Of a stretch of 42,282 nucleotides of DNA, positions 1 through 7,063 are shown one piece after another. The notes below the pieces were generated by a model. It did no database searches. It saw nothing but the letters and a program-made list of their open reading frames with translations, and was not told the origin of the DNA. Every line of letters starts with the position of its first letter. Within the stretch, counting starts at the first letter, position 1. This stretch comes from an uncultured Oscillospiraceae bacterium (GTDB lineage: Bacteria > Bacillota > Clostridia > Oscillospirales > Ruminococcaceae). The DNA is taken from contig CATJLA010000111.1 in NCBI GenBank assembly GCA_949741215.1, positions 1-42,282 on the forward strand. The letters run 5' to 3'. A program made the position numbers and the translations under genes.

Positions 1-33
1 ACCGGACACAGGTCTTATGAAAACTCTTTATTA

Positions 34-66
34 TACGGCGGTATCTGGAGGTACTGCCGTATTTTT
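34..66 (+). terminator. Rho-independent terminator
   Basis: Arms TACGGCGGTA (34-43) and TACTGCCGTA (52-61) pair with one G-T mismatch around an 8-nt loop and are followed by TTTTT. It would end a plus-strand transcript entering from before the window. No gene is visible before it. Confidence 0.6.
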
Positions 67-160
67 ATGAACAAATATAGTTTTTACATAGAAATAACCC
101 CATGGTGACAAGCCCGCCAGAGCAGAGGGCCAGACGACGTCATAAAAATAAAAAAAATCT

Positions 161-174
161 CGAACATTAGTTCT
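161..174. promoter_or_regulatory. LexA (SOS) box upstream of phage-like genes
   Basis: CGAACATTAGTTCT has the perfect core GAAC-N4-GTTC of the Gram-positive LexA/DinR box. It lies just upstream of a strong promoter. A second, weaker box (AAAC-GTAC-GTTC at 187-198) lies inside that promoter. The match to the consensus is seen directly; binding by LexA is inferred. Confidence 0.55.
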
Positions 175-181
175 TGAAATA

Positions 182-211
182 TTGACAAACGTACGTTCTT
201 TATAGTATAAT
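182..211 (+). promoter_or_regulatory. Sigma-A promoter with operator-like palindrome in spacer
   Basis: A perfect -35 TTGACA (182-187) and a perfect -10 TATAAT (206-211) are separated by 18 bases. The spacer contains the palindrome AACGTACGTT (188-197), which reads as a LexA-like box with one core mismatch. Repressor bound there would block the polymerase. It drives the two small phage-like genes starting near 264/291 and at 553. Confidence 0.75.
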
Positions 212-290
212 GTTAACAATGAAGATTTTCATGAAACTTGCACAGAAATAAGGAGGTACAGCAACGAAACAGCGGGATTTACAGGAGAAT

Positions 291-566
291 TTGCTGCGCC
301 TGGCACTGGAGCTGCGTGAGGTTCTGGCGCTGGACTGGGAGGATCCGGGGCTACCGGTTCGGGAATGGGACCGGATTGCTGTATGGATAAAAGATGCGTG
401 GCAGATCCAGAAGCAGAAAACCTTGAAAGAGCTGAAGTGTGGACTGGCAGACAGATACCAGCAGTTGGAACGCAATGCGATACTAGAAAATTGGTATCTT
501 CCGCCCCTGAAGCCCTTTGCTGCCAAGGCGGAACGAGAACAGGAGGATTGGAATGACAAAAAGTGA
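291..566 (+). CDS. Small phage-like hypothetical protein (start uncertain)
   Basis: This is a short, charged, probably cytoplasmic protein of about 91 residues that I do not recognise as an enzyme. The first usable start codon is TTG at 291. The strong ribosome site AGGAGG (251-256) instead sits 7 bases before an in-frame ACG at 264, and the intervening codons continue the open frame, so the natural protein may be 9 residues longer or its ATG may have been lost. The gene overlaps the next gene by 14 bases, a typical phage arrangement, and shares the SOS-like promoter upstream. No signal peptide, membrane segment or known domain is visible. Phage or satellite origin is inferred from gene size, overlap and neighbour. 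Confidence 0.6.
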   Translation: MLRLALELREVLALDWEDPGLPVREWDRIAVWIKDAWQIQKQKTLKELKCGLADRYQQLERNAILENWYLPPLKPFAAKAEREQEDWNDKK

Positions 567-987
567 ATTGGAACAGCTTGTCTGCCTGGATAAGGAAATT
601 CGTCTCATTCAGCGGAGAATCAGAGAGCTGGAAGGGCAGCTTTTCGGCAAGGTGAAGCGGCATGATACCTTTTTGGGTGGGCCATTTCACTGCATTACCG
701 AGGACATGGAGGCGGAGCTTCTGGAACAGAGGGAATGCCTGGAAAAATTAAAGAGAGAATGTATTCGGGAGCAGCTGAGGCTGACAAAGTATATTTATTC
801 GATTCCGGATAGTATGATTCGTCAAATATTTACCTGCAGGTATTTTTATGGCATGAACTGGACAAAAACCGGGCATATGCTGGGTACTACCCCAGACAGC
901 GCCAGAATGCTGTTAAACCGCTGGCTGGTACAGCATAAAGGGGAGCCCTACTGCCCGGAAGAGGCAGACAGCGGAATTTCCGTCTGA
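553..987 (+). CDS. Phage-type small protein with sigma-70 region 4-like HTH
   Basis: The 144-residue product starts at ATG 553, six bases after AGGAGG. Its N-terminal half (about residues 5-85) is rich in Glu, Arg and Leu and looks like a coiled coil. Its C-terminal part (about 90-135) carries a region 4-like helix-turn-helix with IRQIFTCRYFYGMNWTKTG and ARMLLNRWL. Small proteins of this shape (DUF1492/ArpU/RinA-like) sit near the end of the early or late control region of many Firmicutes phages and are thought to regulate late genes. Here no integrase, terminase or structural gene follows, so it is probably a prophage remnant or part of a very small element. A terminator at 1106-1150 closes the unit. 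Confidence 0.65.
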   Translation: MTKSELEQLVCLDKEIRLIQRRIRELEGQLFGKVKRHDTFLGGPFHCITEDMEAELLEQRECLEKLKRECIREQLRLTKYIYSIPDSMIRQIFTCRYFYGMNWTKTGHMLGTTPDSARMLLNRWLVQHKGEPYCPEEADSGISV

Positions 988-1105
988 CAGGATTTATTTT
1001 GTGTGTTATACTAAAAACGATTTTAATACTTGATGACTTAAGTACGGTTCCGGACTTTGAATTCTCGTACCTGGTAAGCTGACGTTTTTGAAATAACTGC
1101 AAAAG

Positions 1106-1150
1106 GAGCCTGCCTTCATCTGTGAGAAACAGACGGGGCAGGCTCTTTTT
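1106..1150. terminator. Bidirectional terminator
   Basis: GAGCCTGCC (1106-1114) pairs with GGCAGGCTC (1137-1145), with an inner stem TCTGT/ACAGA, and is followed by TTTTT on the plus strand. On the minus strand the hairpin is followed by CTTTT. It therefore serves both the phage-like genes and the minus-strand operon ending at 1225. The rest of 988-1224 holds no gene that I can support. Confidence 0.8.
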
Positions 1151-1224
1151 ATAAAGTGCGCCGGGCTTTGGGATACATCCGGCGGCGGTGGATGCCGCTG
1201 CCGGTGACGTCCGAAAAAAGGGGA

Positions 1225-2484
1225 TTATTCAAAGGCTTCGGGACAGACTTTATCCAGGGAGAAGATGTCGCCGGGACGTTCCTCCCGATTCAGCCAGCGG
1301 CCGTCGGTGAAGTCCGGCACCGGTACAGGCATGGAACCCATGGAGATGGACTGCTCACTGAGACAGGTGATGGCCATCCAGCTGGCAGTATCGTAGACGT
1401 CAATAGGGAAAGGAATGCCTTGCTGGATCGACTCAAAGAAAGCGCGGAACACCAGGTAATCCATACCGCCGTGGCCGCCCCGAAGGCCGAATTCCTTATA
1501 CTCCTTCCACAGGGGGTGAATGTACTGCTCCATATAGGGGGCATCGGGCACAAAAATATGATCGTTGTATTTATCCAACGGGGTTATGCCGTCCAGGAAG
1601 ATTCTGCGGCCATCCTCCTCCCAAACACCGCCTGTGCCCTGGAGATAGCCACCCCGAGAGTAGGGCCTGGGGAGGGAGCAGTCGTGGGTAAGCACAATGG
1701 TTTCTCCGTTGGCACATTTGATCATGGTGGTGACTACGTCGCCCTCGTTGAATTTTGCCTGAGCCAAGGGGGAATCCGGGCGATTTTTCTTCATCCAGGC
1801 ATTCATTCCTACAGCCTTGCTGGACATGGATACCAAAGAGAGCATCCGATTGCCCCGGTTCAGGTTCAAATATTGGGCGATGGGCCCCAGCTCATGGGTG
1901 GGGTACAGCTCGCCGTTACGGTGCATAAAATTATCCTGACGATAGTGACGTTTAATGTCTCCATTGCCGATTTCCTCCCGCAGGTCATGCTGATAGCCGC
2001 CCCGGCAGTGGATGAGCTCGCCGAAAATTCCCTGCTTGATCATGTTCAGCAGGTTCATTTCCTCCTGATTGTAGCAGCAGTTTTCCAGCAGCATTACCGG
2101 GATGCCGGTACGCTCACTTGTGCGGACCAGCTGCCAGCATTCGTCTATAGAGGAAGCGCCGCCTACCTCCAGGCCCGGGATTTTGCCGTGTTCCATGGCA
2201 TCCAGTGCAATGGCAATATGGGTTTGCCAGCTTGTCATGATGATGACAGCCTCCATCCCCTCCATAGCGTTCAGCTCTCGGTAATCGGTAGTGCCTGCAG
2301 GGAGATAGCCACGGGCTTTTTGCACCTGCTCCTGGGCGGCCTTTGTGCGGTCCTCGTACTTATCGCAAACCGCTACCACCTCAACATCCGGCATACCCAA
2401 CAGGGTATCCAACTGGCCCACCCCACGGGAGCCAATCCCGATAACACCGATTTTTACGGTGCGCCCAACAGTTCCAAGTTTCAT
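1225..2484 (-). CDS. GH109-like NAD-dependent glycosidase (Gfo/Idh/MocA fold)
   Basis: The 419-residue protein is probably a cytoplasmic alpha-N-acetylgalactosaminidase-type glycosidase. GH109 enzymes hold a tightly bound NAD and cleave by transient oxidation at C3 followed by elimination. The N-terminal Rossmann motif is GVIGIGSRG (13-21). The usual EKP of Gfo/Idh/MocA dehydrogenases is replaced by EVGG (106-109). Motifs ECWQLV, ENCCYNQEE, GGYQHD (162-166) and NGELYPTHELGP (190-201), followed by NRGNR, match the GH109 signature as I remember it. Tyr194 and His197 of YPTH are the likely catalytic pair. I chose ATG 2484 because AGGAGG precedes it; an upstream in-frame start would skip that site. 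It is the last gene of the minus-strand unit. Substrate specificity is inferred from family only, and no signal peptide is seen. Confidence 0.82.
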   Translation of the reverse strand: MKLGTVGRTVKIGVIGIGSRGVGQLDTLLGMPDVEVVAVCDKYEDRTKAAQEQVQKARGYLPAGTTDYRELNAMEGMEAVIIMTSWQTHIAIALDAMEHGKIPGLEVGGASSIDECWQLVRTSERTGIPVMLLENCCYNQEEMNLLNMIKQGIFGELIHCRGGYQHDLREEIGNGDIKRHYRQDNFMHRNGELYPTHELGPIAQYLNLNRGNRMLSLVSMSSKAVGMNAWMKKNRPDSPLAQAKFNEGDVVTTMIKCANGETIVLTHDCSLPRPYSRGGYLQGTGGVWEEDGRRIFLDGITPLDKYNDHIFVPDAPYMEQYIHPLWKEYKEFGLRGGHGGMDYLVFRAFFESIQQGIPFPIDVYDTASWMAITCLSEQSISMGSMPVPVPDFTDGRWLNREERPGDIFSLDKVCPEAFE

Positions 2485-2611
2485 TTTGGTTTTCCTCCTT
2501 ATCCTTTGGGGATAAATCATTTTGTATTATTCGGGGACAGGACTGCAGGTTTACCGCAATGTGCAAAAGCGGATGGCCTGCAGGACGTCCTGGCCAAAAA
2601 ACTTTGGGATG

Positions 2612-3499
2612 TTATGCCGCTAACTCGATAAGCATGATGCCGGTCACTGCCATGATCATGCCAATGATTTGACCCTTATTGGGCCGCTCCTTAAACAGCA
2701 CCAGGGAGTACAGGATGGAAAGCACCAAAACACCGCCGTTATTAATGGTGTAAAGGATGCTGGATTCCATTTGAGACAGGATGTACAGCAGCAGGTTTGC
2801 CGCCGCCGTAGCGGAAATACAGCAAACCAGCAGCGAAAGTGCTGCTTTTGTGCCCATTTTAAAGCCCTGGACCAGCTGTTTGCCTTTGCCCTGCGCAAAT
2901 GACGCCACTGCTGCCGAAAGTGCCGAGACCGAAAATAAAACCGTGAGCATCTCGGTGCGTTCAGCCCCATTCATGGCGATGGCCTGAAGATTCATCAAGG
3001 CTCCATACAGGCCGTTAGCCAGAAACAGCAGGATGCACCAGATGTAATAGGTTTTGGAGTTATCCTTAAAGGAAATGCCCTTTAGGTTCATCACCACAAG
3101 GGAGACCAGCATTAGGATAACGGCAACAGTCTGCTGGGGGTTCAGATGCTCCTGAAGGAACAGCAGGCCGATGGCCATAGGCACTAATATGCCGCCAAAC
3201 ATGCCGGAGATCATCAGGAAAGAGTAGGAACCCCGGTTGCCGGCCTCAATGATAGAGGTATTATACAGCACTAGGATGCTGCCGTTGACTAACCCCAGCA
3301 GCCATGTCTGCCAGGAGGGTGCAAAACGGAAGCCATTGACCGCCAGAGAGGCGATGGCTATGAACACCCCATAGCAGATAGAAAACACAGCGGTGGACTG
3401 GGATTGATCCGGCCCGGCGTACCGGACAGAATAAAACCTTGTAAACAGGGACTGAAAGGAATAAAAAAGCACCATCAGGCCCACTAATAGTATCGGCAT
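2612..3499 (-). CDS. DMT-family (EamA-type) membrane transporter
   Basis: The 295-residue, very hydrophobic protein has about ten membrane segments arranged as two EamA-like halves and is the right length for a drug/metabolite transporter. It would sit in the cytoplasmic membrane and move a small metabolite, perhaps a sugar or sugar acid made by the neighbouring enzymes; the substrate cannot be read from the sequence. Translation probably starts at ATG 3499, five bases after the stop of the upstream oxidoreductase gene, which suggests translational coupling. The ribosome site there is weak. The GH109-like gene follows in the same direction after about 127 bases that include a perfect CAGGACGTCCTG palindrome (2581-2592). 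Confidence 0.8.
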   Translation of the reverse strand: MPILLVGLMVLFYSFQSLFTRFYSVRYAGPDQSQSTAVFSICYGVFIAIASLAVNGFRFAPSWQTWLLGLVNGSILVLYNTSIIEAGNRGSYSFLMISGMFGGILVPMAIGLLFLQEHLNPQQTVAVILMLVSLVVMNLKGISFKDNSKTYYIWCILLFLANGLYGALMNLQAIAMNGAERTEMLTVLFSVSALSAAVASFAQGKGKQLVQGFKMGTKAALSLLVCCISATAAANLLLYILSQMESSILYTINNGGVLVLSILYSLVLFKERPNKGQIIGMIMAVTGIMLIELAA

Positions 3500-3504
3500 A
3501 GTAC

Positions 3505-4629
3505 TTATGGACGGAGTTCCGGGGCGGTTAAGTCCCAATGGGGCAGTTCGCCGGCATCAAAACAGTCATTCAGTGCTTTGCCTAAGCCGGGCACCCAGGT
3601 TAGGCCCTCCGTTTCCTGCACCCAGGATGCCGGGAAGGGGGTGGATTCCGGCTGCTGACGGCGCATTTCTTCCAGAGCCTGCAGATGCCACAGGGCGGTT
3701 TCCGCGGGGCATCCCAAAGCAGCTCCGTCCCGGATAGCATCAACCATATTCCAGAGGTTTTCACCATATTCCTGCTTAACCTCACCGTAATCCTTGACAG
3801 TGCCGTCATTAAAGGTTGCAGTAAAGTTTTTTGCGGTTTGACCCTTGCCGCCCCAACGAAGCACTGCTTTCTCATAGGTGTACTCGAACATGGGATTTTG
3901 CTGGCTCTCCTTCCCTGCCGCGTGGGAAACTACCACAAGCAGCTGGGCTCCTGTGGTGGAAAGGCCTTTCATCACTGCGGTATCAAAAGTTTCGATAGCA
4001 TTGGCCCGGTAGGTGGCGCACTCCAGCGATGTCACAGGAGAATTGGCCATAAACAACATGTTCATCAAATAATGGGCGGTAGCGTTGCTCAGTACGTTGT
4101 CATATATCGGACGTCCTGCATGGTCCAGCTTTTTGCCTGCCCACCCGGTACCCCGGTGGTAGTAGCTGTGGTCCCGGGGCCATAGCACCAGCACCTTCAT
4201 AGAAACCGGTTTGCCAAACAGGCCGGCATCGGCATCCGCTTTAACGGCCCGGATAACAGGGTCATAACAGAGCTGAAAGCCGATGGAAAGCAACTTACCG
4301 GTTTTATCCCGGGCTGCCATGATCTGGCGGGCGCTTTCCACCGTTGCGGAGATGGGTTTCTCCAGCACCACATGGCATCCGTGCTCAAAGGCGTAAATAG
4401 CCTGCTCAGCGTGGAGATGAATAGGTGTTGAGACAATGACAATATCCGGCTGCTCAACGGCAAAAAGCTCATCCGGCGTGTTATAGATGGGGCAGAGGGC
4501 ACATTCCTTGACAAAGGGGTCTACTGCGCCAATAAGCCGCACGGCCTCTCTCTTTTTCAGGGGAATAGCGTTGAGATAATTGCCGGCAAAGCCCCCTGCG
4601 CCAAACATTGCTACTTTAATTTCTTTCAT
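3505..4629 (-). CDS. Gfo/Idh/MocA-family oxidoreductase
   Basis: The 374-residue NAD(P)-dependent sugar or cyclitol dehydrogenase has a Rossmann fold at its N terminus (MFGAGGFAG, residues 8-16) and the family signature EKP at 90-92, followed by the C-terminal alpha/beta substrate domain. It is clearly diverged from the three tandem paralogues further upstream and lacks their cysteine cluster. It also lacks the YPTH motif of GH109, so it is more likely a true dehydrogenase than a glycosidase. The start at ATG 4629 follows GGGGAG; the longer frame adds 21 residues without a ribosome site. It lies between the NagB-like gene and the DMT transporter, in the sugar catabolic unit. Substrate unknown. 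Confidence 0.85.
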   Translation of the reverse strand: MKEIKVAMFGAGGFAGNYLNAIPLKKREAVRLIGAVDPFVKECALCPIYNTPDELFAVEQPDIVIVSTPIHLHAEQAIYAFEHGCHVVLEKPISATVESARQIMAARDKTGKLLSIGFQLCYDPVIRAVKADADAGLFGKPVSMKVLVLWPRDHSYYHRGTGWAGKKLDHAGRPIYDNVLSNATAHYLMNMLFMANSPVTSLECATYRANAIETFDTAVMKGLSTTGAQLLVVVSHAAGKESQQNPMFEYTYEKAVLRWGGKGQTAKNFTATFNDGTVKDYGEVKQEYGENLWNMVDAIRDGAALGCPAETALWHLQALEEMRRQQPESTPFPASWVQETEGLTWVPGLGKALNDCFDAGELPHWDLTAPELRP

Positions 4630-4667
4630 GATCGGTTCTCCCCTCAGCGATTTTTCTGTTCTCAACA

Positions 4668-4706
4668 AGAGCGGCAGCAAAACGCTTCGCATTTCACTGC
4701 CGCTCT
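4668..4706 (-). repeat. Intergenic hairpin between NagB-like and oxidoreductase genes
   Basis: Perfect 10-bp arms AGAGCGGCAG (4668-4677) and CTGCCGCTCT (4697-4706) surround a 19-base loop. Read on the minus strand, no clean T-run follows, so it may be a weak terminator, an RNA-processing or stabilising hairpin, or an attenuator that lowers expression of the genes beyond it. Confidence 0.55.
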
Positions 4707-4750
4707 GCGAGTAGTCAAATCAGCCTTTTCTCTCTGAAAGCCTACAGGTA

Positions 4751-5515
4751 TCAGCGGTAATCTTCAATGGTAGTTTCACCCTTCAGGCTAACAACCTCCT
4801 TGACGTCAGCGTAGGAGTTGGCGTCAGCAAACAGCTGGAAGTTCTCATGGGTTTTCAGCATCGTGCCAGGAACGTTGGGGGTAAGCTCGTTTGATAAGGT
4901 CTGCGCAACAGCCCAAGCCTTCTCGGCATGGGGCACGGCGGAAATAATGGTCTTACACTCCATAATCTGGTATACGCTCATGCTTACAGCCTGCTTCGGC
5001 ACGTCATCAATGGTAGCAAACCAGCCCTCGCCAACCTGCTGATTACGGCAGGCGGTATCCAGGTTTACTACCAGGTAGGCTACCTTGGTGTTAAAGTCAG
5101 CCGGCGGGTCGTTAAAAGCGATGTGAGCATTACGGCCAATGCCGATCAGTCCTACATCAATAGGGGCTTTGCGGATCTCCTCTGTAAGCGCTGCAATACC
5201 CTCAGCAGTGCCGTCCACAAAATTAACCTTGCCTACATGGGTCAGGTCAACAAAGCGCTCCTGCAAATATTTGCGGAAGCTGGCGGGATGGGTAATAGGC
5301 AGGTCAACGTATTCATCCAAGTGGAACATCTCAACCCTGCTCCAGTCGATGTCCTCTTTTACCAGGTACTTCAGGGTTTCAAACTGAGAGGCGCCGGTAG
5401 AAAGTACGATGCGGGCACGGCCGTTCTCTTTGATTGCTTTGTTAATAATCTCAGCGCTTGCCTTGGCGGCGCGCATTCCCAGCTCGTCAGCAGTTTTGGA
5501 AACTACGATTTTCAT
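4751..5515 (-). CDS. NagB-like glucosamine-6-phosphate deaminase/sugar-phosphate isomerase
   Basis: The 254-residue cytoplasmic enzyme of the glucosamine-6-phosphate isomerase/6-phosphogluconolactonase superfamily would convert an amino-sugar phosphate to a keto-sugar phosphate plus ammonia, linking the locus to glycolysis. FHLDEYVDLP (64-73) includes the acidic base region and GIGRNAHIAFNDPP (125-138) carries His131. Compared with E. coli NagB, the Asp of the Asp-His-Glu relay is Asn129 and the Glu is Asp136, so true GlcN6P deaminase activity is not certain. The gene starts at ATG 5515 after AGGAG. A plausible promoter lies at 5536-5563, so it may be transcribed both separately and with the upstream genes. 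NagA, its expected partner, is in the opposite arm of the locus at 22452. Confidence 0.8.
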   Translation of the reverse strand: MKIVVSKTADELGMRAAKASAEIINKAIKENGRARIVLSTGASQFETLKYLVKEDIDWSRVEMFHLDEYVDLPITHPASFRKYLQERFVDLTHVGKVNFVDGTAEGIAALTEEIRKAPIDVGLIGIGRNAHIAFNDPPADFNTKVAYLVVNLDTACRNQQVGEGWFATIDDVPKQAVSMSVYQIMECKTIISAVPHAEKAWAVAQTLSNELTPNVPGTMLKTHENFQLFADANSYADVKEVVSLKGETTIEDYR

Positions 5516-5535
5516 AACGGTTTGTTCTCCTTTTT

Positions 5536-5563
5536 AATATAATGAAAAAAACGTATTTGTAAA
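5536..5563 (-). promoter_or_regulatory. Putative sigma-A promoter for the NagB-like gene
   Basis: Read on the minus strand, TTTACA (5558-5563) and TATATT (5536-5541) are separated by 16 bases in an AT-rich gap, upstream of AGGAG and the start codon at 5515. It would give internal transcription of the distal part of the minus-strand unit. Confidence 0.45.
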
Positions 5564-5633
5564 GAAAGAATATTGCCTTAAATTTATCTTATTTTGCTCT
5601 AGGACGAAATCGTTCACCTGTATTGCGCTGGGG

Positions 5634-6875
5634 CTACTTTACCTTAATTTCCGGATAGAAATCCCCTAAAAACTCGCTGATATACACTGCCCTGTCCTCC
5701 AGCATGGACTTGTTGGCGGCAATACCAATTCCAATAGACATAGCGCCTGCCCGGGTATCTGCCATCTGGTGAAGCGGGTCGGAACTGTAGCCACGGAACA
5801 GGTTATTACGCAGGGCCGGGTCAGCGCCGCCGTGGCCGCCTACTACCGGTTTTACATGAGAGCGGTCGTAATCCACGCACTCGCCTTCCCGGTTATAAAA
5901 CTTGATGGTCTCTTTATTAAAGGCATTGTTGGCTTCCAAACGTCCCTTAGAGCCGTTAACAACAATTTTCATGCACTCATAGGGGGAATGGGCCGTGAGG
6001 GAGTAGCTCATCACTGCGCCTTTAGCGTATTTTACGCTGACCGAAACGCTGTCCTCAATGTCAATAACGTCAGAGAACAAGCAGCGGTCACGGATGTAGC
6101 CGTCCTCATCCTCGCAGTTCTGATACAGCTTTTTCAGCGAAATACCGTTTTCCTCGGAATCAATATCCATATAGAACTCACAGGTTTTCTTATGAGAACA
6201 GGTAAAGCAGCGCTCGCCATGCTCTTTGCGGACACCACTGCCATAAAACCTGCGGGTGCCAAAAGCGTTTACTTTTACAGGCTCGTCATCAATCAGCCAG
6301 TTTGCCAGGTCAAAGTGATGGGTGGACTTGTGAATCAAAAGAGAACCAGAGTTCTCCCGGACAGAATGCCAACGGCGGAAGTAATCCGCGCCGTGGGAGG
6401 TATCCAGCAGCCACTCAAAGTGAATGCTGAGGATATCACCCAGCATACCGCTGGAAATCAGCTCCTTCAGCTTTACATAGAAGTTCATGAACCGAAGATT
6501 AAAGGTAACGGTTACCTTGTGGCCGGTTCTCTTCTCAGCCTCCAGGATATTTGCGCACATCTCAGCAGTAGTGGTCATGGGCTTTTCACTGATCACGTCA
6601 CAGCCGAATTCCAGGGCCTTGATGATGTACTTTTCATGCATGCTGTCCTTAGTGGTTACAATTACCACCTCCGGCTTATGATCTTTCAGCATTTGATCAA
6701 AATCGGTGTAGGCGGGGATTTCCTTACCTACATGCTCCGAGACAAATCTGGCGCGCTTGCCGTTAATGTCACAAACTGCAGCCAGCTCGGCAACATCGCT
6801 GTACTCCTTTACCAGTGGCTCGATATAAGAACCCAAACCGCGGAAACCGGTACCTACAAGCACATATTTCTTCAT
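5634..6875 (-). CDS. Gfo/Idh/MocA oxidoreductase, tandem paralogue A
   Basis: The 413-residue NAD(P)-dependent oxidoreductase is the last and, with paralogue B, the most similar of three tandem copies. The N-terminal Rossmann motif is GTGFRG (8-13), EKP lies at 97-99, and the probable catalytic segment HKSTHHFD is at 182-189 with two histidines. A middle insert carries five cysteines, Cys223, Cys226, Cys232, Cys254 and Cys265 (CX2CX5CX21CX10C), kept in all three copies and possibly binding zinc or a cluster. The C-terminal tail around DPLHQMADTRAGA and AANKSMLEDRAVY is also highly conserved. It would act on a sugar or glycoside in the cytoplasm; the exact reaction is unknown. It is followed by the NagB-like gene after 118 bases. 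Confidence 0.85.
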   Translation of the reverse strand: MKKYVLVGTGFRGLGSYIEPLVKEYSDVAELAAVCDINGKRARFVSEHVGKEIPAYTDFDQMLKDHKPEVVIVTTKDSMHEKYIIKALEFGCDVISEKPMTTTAEMCANILEAEKRTGHKVTVTFNLRFMNFYVKLKELISSGMLGDILSIHFEWLLDTSHGADYFRRWHSVRENSGSLLIHKSTHHFDLANWLIDDEPVKVNAFGTRRFYGSGVRKEHGERCFTCSHKKTCEFYMDIDSEENGISLKKLYQNCEDEDGYIRDRCLFSDVIDIEDSVSVSVKYAKGAVMSYSLTAHSPYECMKIVVNGSKGRLEANNAFNKETIKFYNREGECVDYDRSHVKPVVGGHGGADPALRNNLFRGYSSDPLHQMADTRAGAMSIGIGIAANKSMLEDRAVYISEFLGDFYPEIKVK

Positions 6876-6935
6876 TGTTATGATTCATTCCTTTCTTCGG
6901 AAAACCCGGGGTAAAACACTGCACTTCCCTGCTCA

Positions 6936-7003
6936 GGGACGTCCCGGAAGCCGGCAGCCCCCAAGCATGGCCCGGGGCTGCAGCGGCTCTGTTACGTCCC
7001 AAA
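6936..7003. repeat. Palindromic intergenic element between paralogues A and B
   Basis: The 188-base gap holds the palindrome GGGACGTCCC (6936-6945), a hairpin GCAGCCCC/GGGGCTGC (6954-6961 and 6974-6981) and the motif CTCTGTTACGTCCC ending at 7000. The last motif recurs in other gene gaps of the window (see findings). I see no gene in it. It looks like a degraded REP-type element. Confidence 0.5.
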
Positions 7004-7063
7004 GGCTCACCAGATATAGTGGCTTAGGGGACGGGCACAGCATTTTTTCAGCTGTTGAAAACA

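Noticed and set aside
1-987. Intact prophage or defence island
   Set aside because: Only two small phage-like genes are present, with no integrase, attachment repeats, structural genes or nuclease/helicase partners.
1156-2631. A 491-codon open frame on the plus strand
   Set aside because: It runs antisense through the GH109-like gene, has no ribosome site and its translation shows no family features. It is a shadow of codon bias in the real gene.
4668-4706. Riboswitch before the oxidoreductase gene
   Set aside because: The element is a simple hairpin with no conserved aptamer features that I can recognise.
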